NCBI RefSeq assembly: GCF_040802235.1 | Contig: NC_133170.1 | Span: 6,835,001-6,899,000 of the forward strand | Length of the DNA stretch: 64,000 nt | Reading direction: 5' to 3' | Origin: Manis javanica | Taxonomy: Eukaryota; Chordata; Mammalia; Pholidota; Manidae | Part shown: piece by piece, positions 45,174 through 57,733 of the stretch | Layout: each line of letters begins with the position of its first letter | How positions within the stretch are numbered: the first letter of the stretch is position 1 | Notes under the pieces: model-generated | What the model was told of the DNA's origin: nothing | The model's database searches: none | What the model saw: the letters and a program-made list of their open reading frames with translations, nothing else | Translations under genes and position numbers: made by a program

Positions 45174-46001
45174 ATGCTACTCATGCTGTTTGACAAGGTC
45201 CAGGCGCGAGGACGTTTCCTCAAAGTCAGGAAACCTCACAGCTGGCTCCTGTTGCTCCCTTCTTTGATTTTTGCTGTTACGTTGTTAATAATTGGTCTTA
45301 TGTATGGGAAACATCATGCGTGAAATAACCTGACCCTCACGAAAAGGGACAACTCGACCCAGGGCTATACCTAGAACAGTGATTCTGAGAATAAAAGTGA
45401 TTTTACGGGACCTACCGTTCCAGGCGTTCTGCCACAAGTAAATGAGGCAGAGCGACCCCAGCTTCCCATAAAACCAGATGCAGCTTGTCCTCCTTTTTGT
45501 AACAATACACACATGATAAATGAGGAATTTCTTACAGAATTAGCTAAGAAAGTTATGGGAACCCGGTTCATGGAAAAACCCAGCTTGCCCAGAAATCTAT
45601 ATGAAGCAACAAAGCAATAAAAAGAGACTGGCAGCCCCCACCGCCCAGGGCCCCCCTAAGGCTGCTTATAATATAAGAGGGCATCTCTGGTATCCCTCTC
45701 GAGGAAAAAATTCTATGAGTAAGATAGGGAGATTTACATTTACCAATATCCCATATACAGGAATTTATGATGAAAATATGATAAAACATTATTATATTAA
45801 TGGAAAAGTAGTAAGAACAAATTCTGTGTCATTGTTTGAAAGGATAAAGAGAGCTAGGAAACCATACTGCTTGTGGACGCGGGAGAATATGAATATTATG
45901 ATAGAGTAAGATACTCATATTGCATCCGTAAGATGGATGAAGATTGTGGAGACCTAGGTAGGTATCAGCCATTTTTCTCCATCAATTTATTTTGGGTGTG
46001 A
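45174..46001 (+). pseudogene. unidentified broken coding sequence, type II membrane glycoprotein-like
   Basis: I do not recognise the family. A frame opens at ATG 45174 with a short basic head, then LLLLPSLIFAVTLLIIGLMY, a clear membrane anchor. That frame has TGA at 45321 and TAG at 45372, stays open 45375-45617, then reading moves to another frame (45601-45909) and returns to the first at 45858-45998 before TGA at 45999. The extracellular-like part has sequons (NKS, NNT, NLT, NST), several Cys, a Pro-rich stalk-like segment and a Tyr-rich part (GEYEYYDRVRYSYC). The topology suggests a type II glycoprotein: a host lectin or enzyme, a foamy-type Env or a paramyxovirus-like attachment protein are options, none supported by a motif. 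It interrupts an L1. Confidence 0.45.
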
Positions 46002-46545
46002 ACCTAAAAAAACAGACACAGAGTATAGGATGGTATTAGAGAATAGTTTAGATACAAATCATATAGCCTGAATTCTATATAACCTTAGATATAAGTCTTG
46101 AACTTTGTATAACCTCACACACTTAAAAGCAAAAATATAACCCACTCTTTGCTGCACACCATATTCTGTCTAGCACCTAGCAAGTGGCTCACATGAATCA
46201 CTAATCAAAGCAGACAGAGGGAAAGTTAAAAATTCAATGTTAGAAGGAAAGTGCAAGAGGAAATGATGATATCTGATCTTTCTTAAGGGTAATGAGCCAG
46301 AATTATGCAGAAATTGAAAGGAAAAAAGGATTGAATCATCAATGATCAAAGAAAGACATTTTGCAATATTTGGAATTAAAATACTATAAAAATGAAGGCA
46401 CTGCTGGCGTATGCTGGGAGATGCCTCAACCTGATTTTGAGTTCTGTCCCTTCATTCACCGACGCTGTCCTTCCCTTTGTCGTTCCCACCCCGGTTGGAG
46501 CTGGACTCCCACCACTTATACTCTTTATTATCATTCCCTTGCCTG
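46002..46545. other. 3' flank of the unidentified insert
   Basis: AT-rich, no poly(A) tail or clear duplication that would mark the end of the insert. A short open frame at 46392 reads into the antisense of L1. Confidence 0.35.
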
Positions 46546-48240
46546 TCACATTCCCTAGCCTTAAGCAACAGCTAATCTACTTTCTGTCTCTACAAATTTG
46601 CTTATTCTGGACAATTCACATAAATGGAGTCGTACAATATGTGGCCTTTTGTGTCTGGCTTCTTTCGCAGCATGTTTTCGAGGTCCATCCATGCGGTAGT
46701 GTATATCCACAGTTCATTCCTTTTATGGCTGAAAAATATCCTATCTATATGGATACACCACATTTTATATATCCATTCATCAGTTGATGGATATATGGGT
46801 TGTTTCCACCTTTTGGCTATTATGAATATTGCTGCCATACATATTCATGTACAGATTTTTGTGTGGACAAATATTACATTTTTCTTATGTACATGGTTAG
46901 CAGTGGAATTGCTGGATCATACAGCAGTTCTACATAATAACTTTTTAAGGGGTGGCTAAACTGTTTCCTCAAGTGGTTGAACCATTTTACATCCCCTCCA
47001 GCAGTGTAAGTGTTCTCATGTCTCCACATTCTCAATATGTGTTACTATCTGACTTTGATTCTCTCCATCCTAGTGGGCATGAAGTGTTACCTCACTGTGG
47101 TTTTGATCTCTGTGTCTCTAATGACTAGTCGTATCAGGTATCTTTTCATTTGCTTGTTAGCCTTTTGTGTATCTTCTTTGAAATGTTTATTCATATCCTT
47201 TGCTCATGTTTAATTGGGCTTTTTATTATTGAGTTGTAAGAGTTCTTTATATTCTAGGTAATTCCCTTATCAGATATGTGATTTGCAAAGATTTTCCACC
47301 ATTCCTTGGGTTGTTTTTCCACCTTCTTGATAAGTGCCCTTTGATGCACAAAAGATTTTAATTTTGGTAAAGTCTAGTTTATCTACATTTCCTTTTGTTG
47401 CTTATGTTTTTAGTGTAATATCTAAGAATCCATTGCCAAAACTGAGGTCATAAGATTTGCCTCTTTCGTTGTCTAAGATCTGCACAGTTTTGGCTCTTAC
47501 ATTTAATAAATTTTGAGTTTGTATTTGTATATGGTGTGAGGTAATGGTCCAATTTAATTCTTTCTTATGTGGCTATCCAGCTGTTTCAGCACCATTTATT
47601 GAAAAAACCTATTCTTTTGCAATTGAATTATCTTGGCACTCTTGTCAAAAATCAGTTACCATAGATACATGGGCTTACTTGTGGACCTTCAATTCTGTTA
47701 GTTGATTTAGATGTCTATCATTATGCCAGTACCACACAGTCTTGAGTACTGCACCTTTGATTTAAATTTTGAGATCAGAAAATGTGAGTCTTCCAAATTT
47801 TTCTTCATTTTCAAGACTGTTTTGGCTGTTCTAGGTCTCTTGCAATTCCAAATCAGTTTTAGAATCAGCTTGTCAATTTCTACAAATAAATCAGCTGGAA
47901 TTGTTATTGAATCTGTATATCAATTTGGAGAGAATTGCCAGCCTAACAATATCATATCTTCTTCCAATCCATCGGCATGGGACATTTTTCCATGTTAGGT
48001 CTTCTTTAATTTCTTTCAACAATGTTTTGTAGTTTACCGAGTAAAAGTTTTACATTTCTTTGGCTAACTTTCTTCCTAATATTGTTAATTCTTTTGATGC
48101 TGTTGTAAATAGAATTGTTTTCTTAACTTCATTTTTAGATTGTTCATTGCAAGAGTACAGAACACAATTAATGTTTATGTATTGATCTTTTATCCTTGCT
48201 GAATTTGTTTACTAGTTTTGATCTCCCCTCTTAAGGTTTA
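46546..48240 (-). mobile_element. L1 ORF2 (RT C-terminal half to 3' end), degenerate
   Basis: Long reverse-strand L1: ctaatctactttctgtctct, tgtggccttttgtgtctggc, ttgatggatatatgggttgt, caccatttattgaaaaaacc, tttggagagaattgccagcc, tttatccttgctgaatttgt. It contains frequent stops. The open frames on the + strand here are antisense shadows. Confidence 0.85.
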
Positions 48241-49040
48241 AGTTCTAGTTGGAGATCAGAGTTGGTTAATGGGAGAGCCAAGGATTTATATTTCTCAGTG
48301 CCCACTCTTTGCTTTTGACATATAAAACTAAGCAAATGCATTGTTTTCATAGAGATAATAATAATAACACAAAATGCATCCTGCCACAATCCCAGGGCAA
48401 TTCTTTTTGGCTGCTGCCCTTCAGCCCTTAGTGTCCACAGTTAAAACCTGGCTACGGCTCTACTATGACCGTTTTCTTCCCTAAAGCTGCTCTGAGGCTC
48501 TTCACTCTTAAAGAAGAATAGAGAGAGAAATATTTCTAAGTTCTAAAAGTTTTTTAAGATAATACTTTAAAGAGCTGTTTCACTTGGGGGAGGTATAAGC
48601 AAACTGTTTCCTGAAAGCAGAAGGGGCTGTGAGACCAAAGAAAGCGGTTGATGAGTTCAGCTTGAGTTCAGCGGAGGTTTCTTGAGGGATTCTTACCTAC
48701 AGAAGCTTGCCCTGGCCAGCAGTAGGACGCACAGATCTCTGCCCCACTTTGGGTCTAGAGAGGTTAATTTATAGAGGTGAGGGTGAGGGGTCTATGTGTG
48801 AGGGTGGCCATCTGTGTGTTTAGTCAAAACAAGGGCTGACATCTTAAACTTATCTTAAGAACATATAAGAAAAAAATGAACATATCAAGGACTAATGTTA
48901 GTTCCAAGTGAGATCTTATCTATGGAATGCTCCCTGTTGGCAGTGCATACAGGAAATGGGGAGAGGGTAAGGTGAGCCAGCGGTCATCATGGTGGATTTG
49001 TCAAGACAGCGTTACTCTTGCTCACGGACGAGAGCTTAGC
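48241..49040. other. unannotated sequence
   Basis: No gene or identified repeat. Confidence 0.4.
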
Positions 49041-49044
49041 CATT

Positions 49045-50150
49045 AAGATAACTTCCACTCATCAAAATGCCATTGGGTATCTAACAGAGGTGGCACCTCA
49101 AATCAATGAAGTAAAGAAGGGCTTTAAAAAATATATAGTATATATAGATCCATACTTCATACCACAAAGAATAAATTCCAAATTGATTAGGGATCTAGAT
49201 GTAAAAAGATGAAATCATGCAAGTACTAGAAGCCATCATGAGTAGATTCCTCCTTAAATTCAGGATAGGTAATGGCTTTCTAACACTGATTCAAAATTCA
49301 GAGATAAGAAAGGAAAATATTGATAGATTTGATGACATAAACATGTTTAAATTTGCATGATAAAAACACCATGAAGAAAGTAAAAACACAACTAACAAAC
49401 TGAGAGAACATGTTCACAACATACCACAGACAAAGGCTAATATCTCTCATATACAAAGAACCCTCAAAACTGAGGCAAAAGGATAAAAAACAATAGAAAA
49501 ATAGGAAAAATACACGGACAGACAATTCTCATACACACGCACACAATAGAAAAATGGAATTCAAACATATGAAAAAAGTTCAAATTCACTCATTATTAGA
49601 GAAATGCAGATTAAAACCACACTGAGATACCATTTCTATGGCAAAATTTAGACTGGCAAAAACTAAAAAACATATTCTGACAACACATTGTGTTGGTGAG
49701 GCTAAAGGAACACATAGTCTCTTACATTACTGGTGGGAATGCAATTTGGTTCAACCCTCCCAGAGGACAACTGGGTCATACCTAACAAAACTACATATGC
49801 ACTCAGCAACCTCATTTCTGGAATTTTCTCTGGAGATACACCTCCAATATGTAAAAATACATATGTACAAGGTTATTACAGGTGTGGTTGTAATTGAAAA
49901 ATATGCCCATACATAGGGGAGTGATGGCATCGAGCATGGCATACCCACCCAGCGGAGGACTAGGCAACTGTTTAGAAGCATGAGAAGCATCTCTAGCAAC
50001 GGATGGAGAGCGTTTCCAGAGCAGACAGTCAAGTGGGAAAAAAGTCCAAAAGAGGATGTGTCCTACATTCACCGTAATGTAAGAAGGAAGCGTATATAAG
50101 AAAACACACAAGTGTGCTTTCTTTGGGAAAAGAAATATAGGAAGGATACA
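49045..50150 (+). mobile_element. L1 ORF2 3' end and 3' UTR
   Basis: Forward L1: gatccatacttcataccaca, attagggatctagatgtaaa, gagaaatgcagattaaaacc, ttactggtgggaatgcaatt, then 3'-UTR-like sequence. No intact frame. Confidence 0.75.
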
Positions 50151-50739
50151 CCAGAATCTAAATAGACTGGCTACAGGGGATACATAGGAAAGGACTGGAA
50201 ATTAGGGAGAATGACATAGTGGTGGAGAGAAAGCGAGACGGTAGCAGCACGATAGTGGGGCCGGGCTGGCTGCATTTGCGGCTTGGGCTCTGGCACTTAC
50301 TATGGGTCCCGGGCAGCACATCTGCAAGAGCACCGGACACCAGGCAAATGCCCGATTCAGACTCCTTATTCCTAAGTTTATTCCCGAGTATTTTATGATC
50401 TTTGTCAACTATTGTGACTAGACTATTCTCCCATTTTAATTTCTAGGTGCTAACTACTTAGAATTTTGAAATATTGATTTTTATACCTTTTGTATATTTA
50501 TCTTGAACGAAACTGCTATGCCATATTTTCACTGACTTCAGTGTTTTGTTTTGTTTTACTAAAGTCTTTGTGATTTCCATGCATAAATCTTACAATCAGC
50601 CAAAAGAGATAATTTTATCTTTTCTTTTCTAACAATATGCCATTTTAGCTTGCTCAATTTACCAGACAATTTAGGATAATAATAAAAATTATATTGATGT
50701 ATGACAACCCTGTCTAGTTCTAAATTGTAATATTTTACT
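50151..50739. other. unannotated; small GC-rich island
   Basis: 50235-50345 is GC-richer than its surroundings and has no motif. The rest is AT-rich. Confidence 0.35.
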
Positions 50740-50999
50740 ATTTAAAACAAGAAAATGATGGAAATAACACAAAGAAAAATATTAATAAATTCCATTATAT
50801 TAAAATGATAACCTGTCCAGCAAAAGACCACATAAAGAAAATGAAAATACAAACTACAGACTGGAAGAAGACATTTGACACACACATATAATCCTGACAA
50901 AGAATCAGAGGGATTGGAAATCCAGAAAATGTACATAACTTCTACAAATAAATAAGAAATACCAAACAACTTGTGAGAACAATGGGAGAACAGTGTTGG
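50740..50999 (+). mobile_element. old L1 ORF2 fragment, left part
   Basis: attccattatattaaaatga, accacataaagaaaatgaaa, gactggaagaagacatttga, atttctacaaataaataaga. It is continued at 51341 after an LTR-like insert. Confidence 0.6.
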
Positions 51000-51340
51000 G
51001 AGGTTTGGGCCTTAAGGAACAATAAACTAGGAGTGACTAGGAAATATAGGGGGGAAATAAATGGAAAATAAGGGTTATTTAAGCAAGGTTTGTTTCTGAA
51101 AACTCATTTCAGTTCTGGCTTTCCATCTGCATTGATAAGTTTTTCTTCTCTTCTTGGTACAGGAGAAGGGGGACACCCTCACAAAAGGAAATTTATGCCA
51201 TGATTTTAGGCAGTAAAGGGGAAGATGGAGAAGTATGCCTGCATCTGTTGATTTTCAATTGCTGTCAGCTCAAAATAATCCTTATGCTGAAGTTGCACAT
51301 TTTGGAGTAGCTTATTCTGATCATCTTCAAGGCAGATACA
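51000..51340 (-). repeat. LTR-like insert, recurrent family
   Basis: ctcaaaataatccttatgct and aagttgcacattttggagta match the reversed U3 text of 15235-15700 and 20805-21340. It splits the L1 at 50740-52080. Confidence 0.5.
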
Positions 51341-52080
51341 AATATTTCTCAGAGGAACAACCAATGAAAAAATGAAAATAAGCACAATCTCACTAGCAAT
51401 CTTGGGAAAAGTAAACTAAAACCATAATGAGACATACTTTTATGCCCATCATTTTGCAAAAAAGTTGAAGTGCTGGCAGTGATGCAGAGCAATAAGTCAT
51501 TTTTTTCATGTGGATGGGAGTCTAAATTGGTGTGTTCACTTAAGAAACCTACTTGGCATTATCTGGAAAAGCTGAAATGGATGTGCCCGATGACTCAGTA
51601 ATTCCACTTCTGGGCATATTCCCTGGAGAAACTCTTGCATGTGGGCATAAAAAGGCACAGAAGACTGTTCATAGCTGGACTGTTACTACTGGCAAAACAC
51701 TGGAAACTGCCCTATGCCCACAGAACGGACCAGTCTGATATACTAATATAATAAAATACTAATTGGTGAAAAGAAACTATGGCTACATGAGTTAAAAAAT
51801 CTGTAATATTTATATATTGACATATTTCATAGATATACTTAATGGACTTCAATTATATTTAATATATTTATATATTTGTAGAGATACATATTTATATAAT
51901 TTATACTTATTTAATATATTTTATAGGCTTCATTAATGTTAAGTGAAGAAAAGCAAGCTGCCAAAAAATATATGTATTTATGATTCCACTTATATCAAGT
52001 TAAAAGTATAAAAAATAAAACTACTTGTTTTAAGGATACATGCATATTTGGTTAAACTATGACAAAAATCAAGAGAATGA
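51341..52080 (+). mobile_element. old L1 ORF2 fragment, right part
   Basis: atgaaaataagcacaatctc, ataatgagacatacttttat, ctcagtaattccacttctgg, ggaaactgccctatgcccac. It includes a TATA-rich stretch at 51795-51930. Confidence 0.6.
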
Positions 52081-52219
52081 GGAAAACCAAAAACAGGATG
52101 TTAATACTTTCAGGCAGGATGGGATGGAACCAGAAAGGGGCCCCCTGTATTTCTTAAAACTGAGTGTTTTTTAAAGTGGGTGGTGGGTGCAGTGGTGTTT
52201 ATTTTATTCATTCTTTACC
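52081..52219. other. unannotated spacer
   Basis: Nothing recognised. Confidence 0.35.
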
Positions 52220-52395
52220 CCACTATTCTTAAACTCAGCTGCACACTGGAATCACCATGGAGTTTCAAAAAATACGGATGCCAGTTCCCACCGCAGAGAT
52301 CCTGATTTAATTGGTATGGGATCTGACAAATATTATCCTAAATGGAACTCATATTTTTCTTAAAATGTGTTACTCTGAAGATACTTGGCCTCAGT
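52220..52395 (+). repeat. MER5A-like hAT MITE
   Basis: cttaaactcagctgcacact, ggaatcaccatggagtttca and atcctgatttaattggtatg follow the MER5A order. The right end is decayed. Confidence 0.65.
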
Positions 52396-52404
52396 CCTGA
52401 TTTT

Positions 52405-52700
52405 TTTTTAACTCTTCATTTTGAAATAATTTTAGACTTATCATAAAGTTAAAAAAATTGGTATGGAGTGCTCCCACATATCTTTTACTAGCTTCTTCTA
52501 ATGTTAATATATTATATAACTGTAGCACGATTATCAAATCCAGGAAATTAACATGAACTCATCTACAGCCCCTTATTTGAATATCACTGGTTTTCCCGCT
52601 AATGTTATTTCTTTGCTCCAGAATCCAACCCAGGATCCCACATTTTCTTAAATTGTCATGTCTTCTTATTCTGTTCTAATCTATAACATTTCTTCAGTCC

Positions 52701-52768
<68 letters not shown>

Positions 52769-53050
52769 TTATTCTCTTTCATACCTCAATGCTTTTGAGA
52801 AGTGTCAGCCAGTTACTTTGTAGAAAGTCTCTCAGTTTGGTGTGTCTGATAACTTCTCATAGTTAGACTGAGGTTATGCATTCTGGGCAAGAATACCATG
52901 GAAGTTATGTTATTCCCTTCTTGGCACATTATATAAAGGACTATGTTATAATAGTTCGTCTCTTTCCTGGTGATGTTAACTCTGCTCACTTGATTAAAGT
53001 GGCCTAACAATTACTCATGTTTTTAAGTTTCTCTTTTTTCATTCTCAAAA
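52405..53050 (-). mobile_element. old L1 3' UTR (L1M) containing a microsatellite
   Basis: Reverse L1M 3' UTR: cattttgaaataattttaga, ggtatggagtgctcccacat, then after the TATC array ctggtgatgttaactctgct and cacttgattaaagtggcc. Confidence 0.6.
52702..52767. repeat. (TATC)n microsatellite
   Basis: About 16 uninterrupted tatc repeats, 66 bp. A pure array of this length is likely polymorphic. Confidence 0.97.
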
Positions 53051-54905
53051 ACTCATAAATCATGAAGGATGTTTGACCGTCCCCCATATACACCAATAAA
53101 GAAGTGGTGGACCAAAACGCACAGACATACAGATTTGCATCTGTGCACACGTGCACACACACACACATTAAGGAAAATATTTAAACCCCGTTGTAGGAGT
53201 CAGTCATCGTCACAATGCTGCCTAACACACCTCTCTAAAAGTAGAGACATAACAAGCCCATGGGTCTTTGCATGGGCTCAGGCAACTTTGCTCTAGGCTC
53301 TAGATCGCCGGGGTTTGACTGTGTTTCTACCTGGACTCAGGTGTGTTCTACATGTCTCCTCAGTCTCTGGACCAGCAGCTACCTGGGGGCATGTCCTTCT
53401 TGTCACAGGAGCATAAAGGGATGTCTTATACCTTCAACTGGTAGTTCATTAGCCGAAGTAACTTCCAGGAAATACGATCCATCTCTAGTGGGAGAAATTG
53501 CAGACACATGAAGGGTGTAAAGGCAAAATTCAGACACAGAGAGGGGTATGAAGCCCTAGAATAATGATCCCATCTACCTCACTGACCTTGTGTGTTTTTT
53601 TTTAAGTGCTATGATGTTCAACGTACAATATTAGCCCCTAAAGTAATCAGAGAAAATGTGTGTGTCCTACCCTTAAAGATGGAACTAAGAGGATATGGCT
53701 GGATTGAAAGATTACCAGAACTCTCAGGGAGTTAAAATGTGTTGGCAAAATTCAGCTATCCCTTCCCTTCTCTCCACTGCTCTCAGATGGTTAACTTTAA
53801 CTTGAGGAACTTTTTCTTATGTGTGCCTGAAATAATGTTGAAAAACTAGGCATGTCCTCACCTACTTTACAGAACATAATTTTGGGCATAGTGTAGGACT
53901 TGATTTTTTAAAATAAAAATGTGTACCACATTTTAAAATGTGTCCCAAAATACTATATAAATAATATAGGATTTTGATATATACTATATTCATCAAAAGG
54001 GGGAAAAAAGCTCTTTTTCAGCAGGCAGACTTTTTATAAAATTTCTTTTTTCTCCTTGGATACATATTTCCATTCCTTTTTCTCACAAAATTTTATTCTA
54101 ATATATGTTGAAAAGTTTTTATTTATCATCCTATCATATTCCTCTGAGCAAAACTATGAATATATGTTGAGATTATTTTAAGCTTTTTCTTAAAATCTTA
54201 AAGTTCTAAGGGTTAAATGTTTCTTCTGGATTAAATTATTACTACAGTTATGAGTAGTAAACAACTGGTCACAAAAAGTAAATATAGTATGCTTTTTTAA
54301 GAAATAATTATTAAACAGTGTAAGAAAAATTTTTTTCCCACTGAACTATAAATAAAACTTTTGTTCCAGGTCCAGGGACACCTGGGAAACTGACCCTGAA
54401 TTTACCCTTTTGTAACATCAATTCTTGGAATGTTAAGATAAATGTGGAATAGGGTACAGACTGTGCTTTTTCCGCATGAGATGTAACCAGTTATCTATAT
54501 TATTTATTGTATAACATTTCATTGATATGATTCAGCTGCTCTGAAGAATGTTAGTAAGTTATATATGCCCTGGGAAATAATATAACCAATAAGACATAAA
54601 AGTGGAGGGGCAAATAGTGGAATAGCTACCCCAAACCAAGGGGGTCCACCCTGTTTCACCTTCATTCCTTGTAAAACTGAGCACGACCCATGAAACGGGA
54701 GGTCGTGGGAGCTGTGTCTGGGTTACTACCAGACCTTTGGCAAAAAGGGTGCTGGCTTGCATGCTGAATTACCTGTCCTATATCCTTTGAATAAGAAAAG
54801 TAAACTGGTATTGGAAATACATTATGTTTTAGTTTTTCACCAGTCCAGATTTGTATCAGAGGTGGCAACTGGTGAACATACAGCAAAACTGTTATGCAGT
54901 AGTAA
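53051..54905. other. unannotated sequence
   Basis: No gene recognised. Short CA-rich run at 53145-53166. Open stretches at 53069-53511 and 54559-54886 lack motifs. AT-rich from 53880 to 54360. Confidence 0.4.
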
Positions 54906-55830
54906 AATAGACTTGGAATAAAGCATTTTGATTATGTCAACTGAAAAGCTTCTGCAGAGCAAAAGGAAACATCAGCTAAATAGAAAGATATCCTATGGAA
55001 CAGGAGAAAATACTTGCAAACCATATGTCTGATTAAGGATAAATACCCCAAATATAAAGAAACTCCCGCAACTCTATAGCAAAAATAACCTAGTTTTTAA
55101 AAACAGATTAAAGAATTGAATAGACATTTCCCCAAAGAAGACAAAGAGCTAATAGATGTATGAAAAGGTGCTCACATCACTCACCATCAGGGAACTGCAA
55201 ATCAAAGCCATAATACCATCTCACAGCTGTTAGGATGGCATTAGCCAAAGAAACAAAAAAAACAAGATAACAAATGTAGGAGAGGATGTGAAGAAACTGG
55301 CACATTTGTGCACTGTTGGTGGGAATGTAAACTGGCACAGTCATTATGGAAAATGGTATGGAGGTTCCTTAAAAGACTCAATCATATAAAAGTACAACTA
55401 TTATATGATTGAGCAATCCCACATCTGGATATATGCCAAAGGAATTGAAATCAGGATCCTGAAGAAACGTCCACCCTCCCATGCTCACTGCAGCGGTTCT
55501 CACAATGGTCAAGATATGGAAGCAGCCTGAGTGTCCTCTGATTGATGCGTGGATAAAGGACATGTAGTATACACATGCAATGGAATATTATTCGGCCTTA
55601 AAAAAGGAAGGCAATCCTGCCATTTGTGACAACATGGATGAACCTAGAGAACATTATGCTAAATGAAATAAGCCAGACACAGAACAAATACATGATCCTA
55701 CTTACACGAGGAATCTGAAATAGTTAAATTCATGGAAGCAGAGAATGGAATGGTGGTCGTTGGAGCCTGGTGGGGAGGGGAAGCAGGCAAGTATTAGTCA
55801 AAGGGGCATAAAAAGAAAAAGAATTTTGAT
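54906..55830 (+). mobile_element. L1 ORF2 3' end and 3' UTR
   Basis: agcttctgcagagcaaaagg, agacatttccccaaagaaga, catcagggaactgcaaatca, ttggtgggaatgtaaactgg, acaacatggatgaacctaga, gaatggaatggtggtcgttg. 5'-truncated and with stops. Confidence 0.85.
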
Positions 55831-56640
55831 GTCTGAAAGGCTGCCAACCCCTCGCGTTGTTCGATATGGCTAACGTTGCACACAGTCCCATCCAAAAACT
55901 GATCTGATCAGTGGAATTTTAAAAGCATTGATCTGAATCACTAAGAACTGATTAAATGCCACCTGGTAGTATTAACACAAAGAAGCAGCTGAGGGGGCAA
56001 AGGCTACAAAATACCACCCACGGCTGCCTACAGCATCGCTGGACACGAAACCCTCGGCAGATTAAGGCCAGTATCTGAAACAAAGGCTGATCCTCACGGC
56101 TTTTCTGATGCCTTGCTGGGGACATGGACGGGCCGCGGTTATGTGCTTGGCCAGCACCCTGAGACCCTCACTGACCAAACCACCCAAGGTCGACACAGGA
56201 GTGCGCCGGTCATTAGAGAAGTATAGCATGACATATGAAGAAACTGGGCCGTTTTGTTCAAAAAATCCCAGCAGCCACCTAAGGAGTCCTTGCTGTCTCA
56301 GATCCTTAGATAAAACCATCGGGAGGCAAGCGATTTAATCGTGACTATAGCAGAGTAGAGCGGTTTGCATGGAATAAGGCAGGCATCTATAATGGGGACA
56401 CATACTCTATCCAGGGCATCTCTGTCATCCTGAATCTACCACCGACACCGAGTTTGTGGTCACTCCAACAAGGAATTAACATTTTTCTGGAAACACATAA
56501 ATTAGTGAGATGGGTATTCTTTTGTTTTTTTTAGTTCATGCGTCCATCAGTGGATTATGACTTGTTGGGAAAATGGCTTGAAGTTTGGCAATGTTGAAAC
56601 TTACCTGAGCCCTATCCTCCTAGGAAACTGCTGTGGTTTA
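55831..56640. other. unannotated; coding-like composition near 56000-56330
   Basis: A GC-richer stretch at 56000-56330 is open on both strands (56062-56319 minus, 56108-56338 plus) but no domain is recognisable. It may be a decayed processed pseudogene or LTR. I would not call a gene. Confidence 0.35.
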
Positions 56641-56659
56641 AAAAGTCCCCCAGTCTCTT

Positions 56660-57308
56660 AAGATTCCTCAAGGGAGGAACAACCTAAGACAGGCACAGTC
56701 GCAGGGGGGCCATCAGGTGAGAATTTGGGGATCAACAGAGGTGAGTCTCAGAACCTCACCCCCCCCTGCTTTGAGAGAAATCTTCTGCATCCGTGGATGT
56801 CTTGCTGCCCTTGTCTAGCCTGGATTAATACTTAGTCCATAGGCACACACCTGATCATCTGATCATCTACATTTGCCCTCTTACAGCACTAAACTATGTT
56901 TTCTACCTTTATCTTGCATCTACCTACCACTTCAGCATTTTATTAAAAATAAAAGTAATAATAATAATAGGAGAAATGTGGGATCAACATATAAATCAAG
57001 TACAAAAATCAAACGAATATTCATATTTGACCTGATTGTTTATAGGTCATAATGCATGATCAAAACCGAAAGTTTCTGTGATGACTGCCCTTGTACTGTT
57101 CACCATGTAAGAATTTATTCACTATGTAAGAATTCATTCACCATGTAAGAACTTGTTTGTTATGCTTCAGAAGATTGGAGACTGACGAGAATTAGGCTTG
57201 AGATGGATTAATGATTGTACATTAAGCGTTGACCCCCCTATAATGAATTTTATTGTTGTTAACAACCATTTGATCAATAAATATGAGAGATGCCATCTCA
57301 AAAAAAAA
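56660..57308 (+). mobile_element. L1-mobilised ERV-derived retroposon, short copy
   Basis: The 19-bp duplication aaaagtcccccagtctctt flanks it at 56641-56659 and 57309-57327. It is colinear with 13555-14190, so it is 5'-truncated by about 240 bp relative to the long copy. The purine tract (aggagaaa) meets TGTGGG at 56977, aataaa is at 57276-57281, and poly(A) starts about 57300. A small internal duplication (ctgatcat) is near 56852. Confidence 0.85.
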
Positions 57309-57327
57309 AAAAGTCCCCCAGTCTCTT

Positions 57328-57729
57328 GTGTTCCAGGCAACGGCTCACTACAAAAAGCCACCCTTCCCCATATGACTTAAGACTCATGGATGACAACCTT
57401 GTTTACCTATGACAAAGCCAGACACAGATCCACCAAATTCCCATTCTTTTTCTCATAAATGATTAGCTGAACTGTTTGCTCTGACCACTCAGAACAAAAC
57501 GCCACTAATCTGACTTGGCCAAACTTTAGTTAGGCTTTGCTCCTTCCCTCTGAGCCCTGAACTTTGGCCTGCCCTTGATCTTAAACAAACGTTGCACCAT
57601 GGAACAACTTTCTTAATGACCCTTCTAAAACCGGCTGACCACAAAGAAAGACTATCCAGTTGTGCCCCCTGCTCAGTGCGCCATCTGTCGGTCCCACTCC
57701 CTCACCGCCTGTCCCTTCCGATCTTGATT
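57328..57729. other. unannotated, LTR-like flank
   Basis: Pyrimidine-rich and coding-free. Sequence on both sides of the 57734 LTR (to about 58250) may belong to one older LTR into which it inserted. Confidence 0.35.
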
Positions 57730-57733
57730 ACTA

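Noticed and set aside
46392..46959. Open frames of 111-131 codons with hydrophobic stretches
   Set aside because: They read the antisense of the L1 at 46546-48240; the hydrophobicity comes from T-rich antisense codons.
56062..56338. Coding-like GC-rich segment open on both strands
   Set aside because: Neither translation shows a recognisable domain, there are no splice sites or poly(A) tail, and it could equally be LTR remnant; kept only as unannotated.
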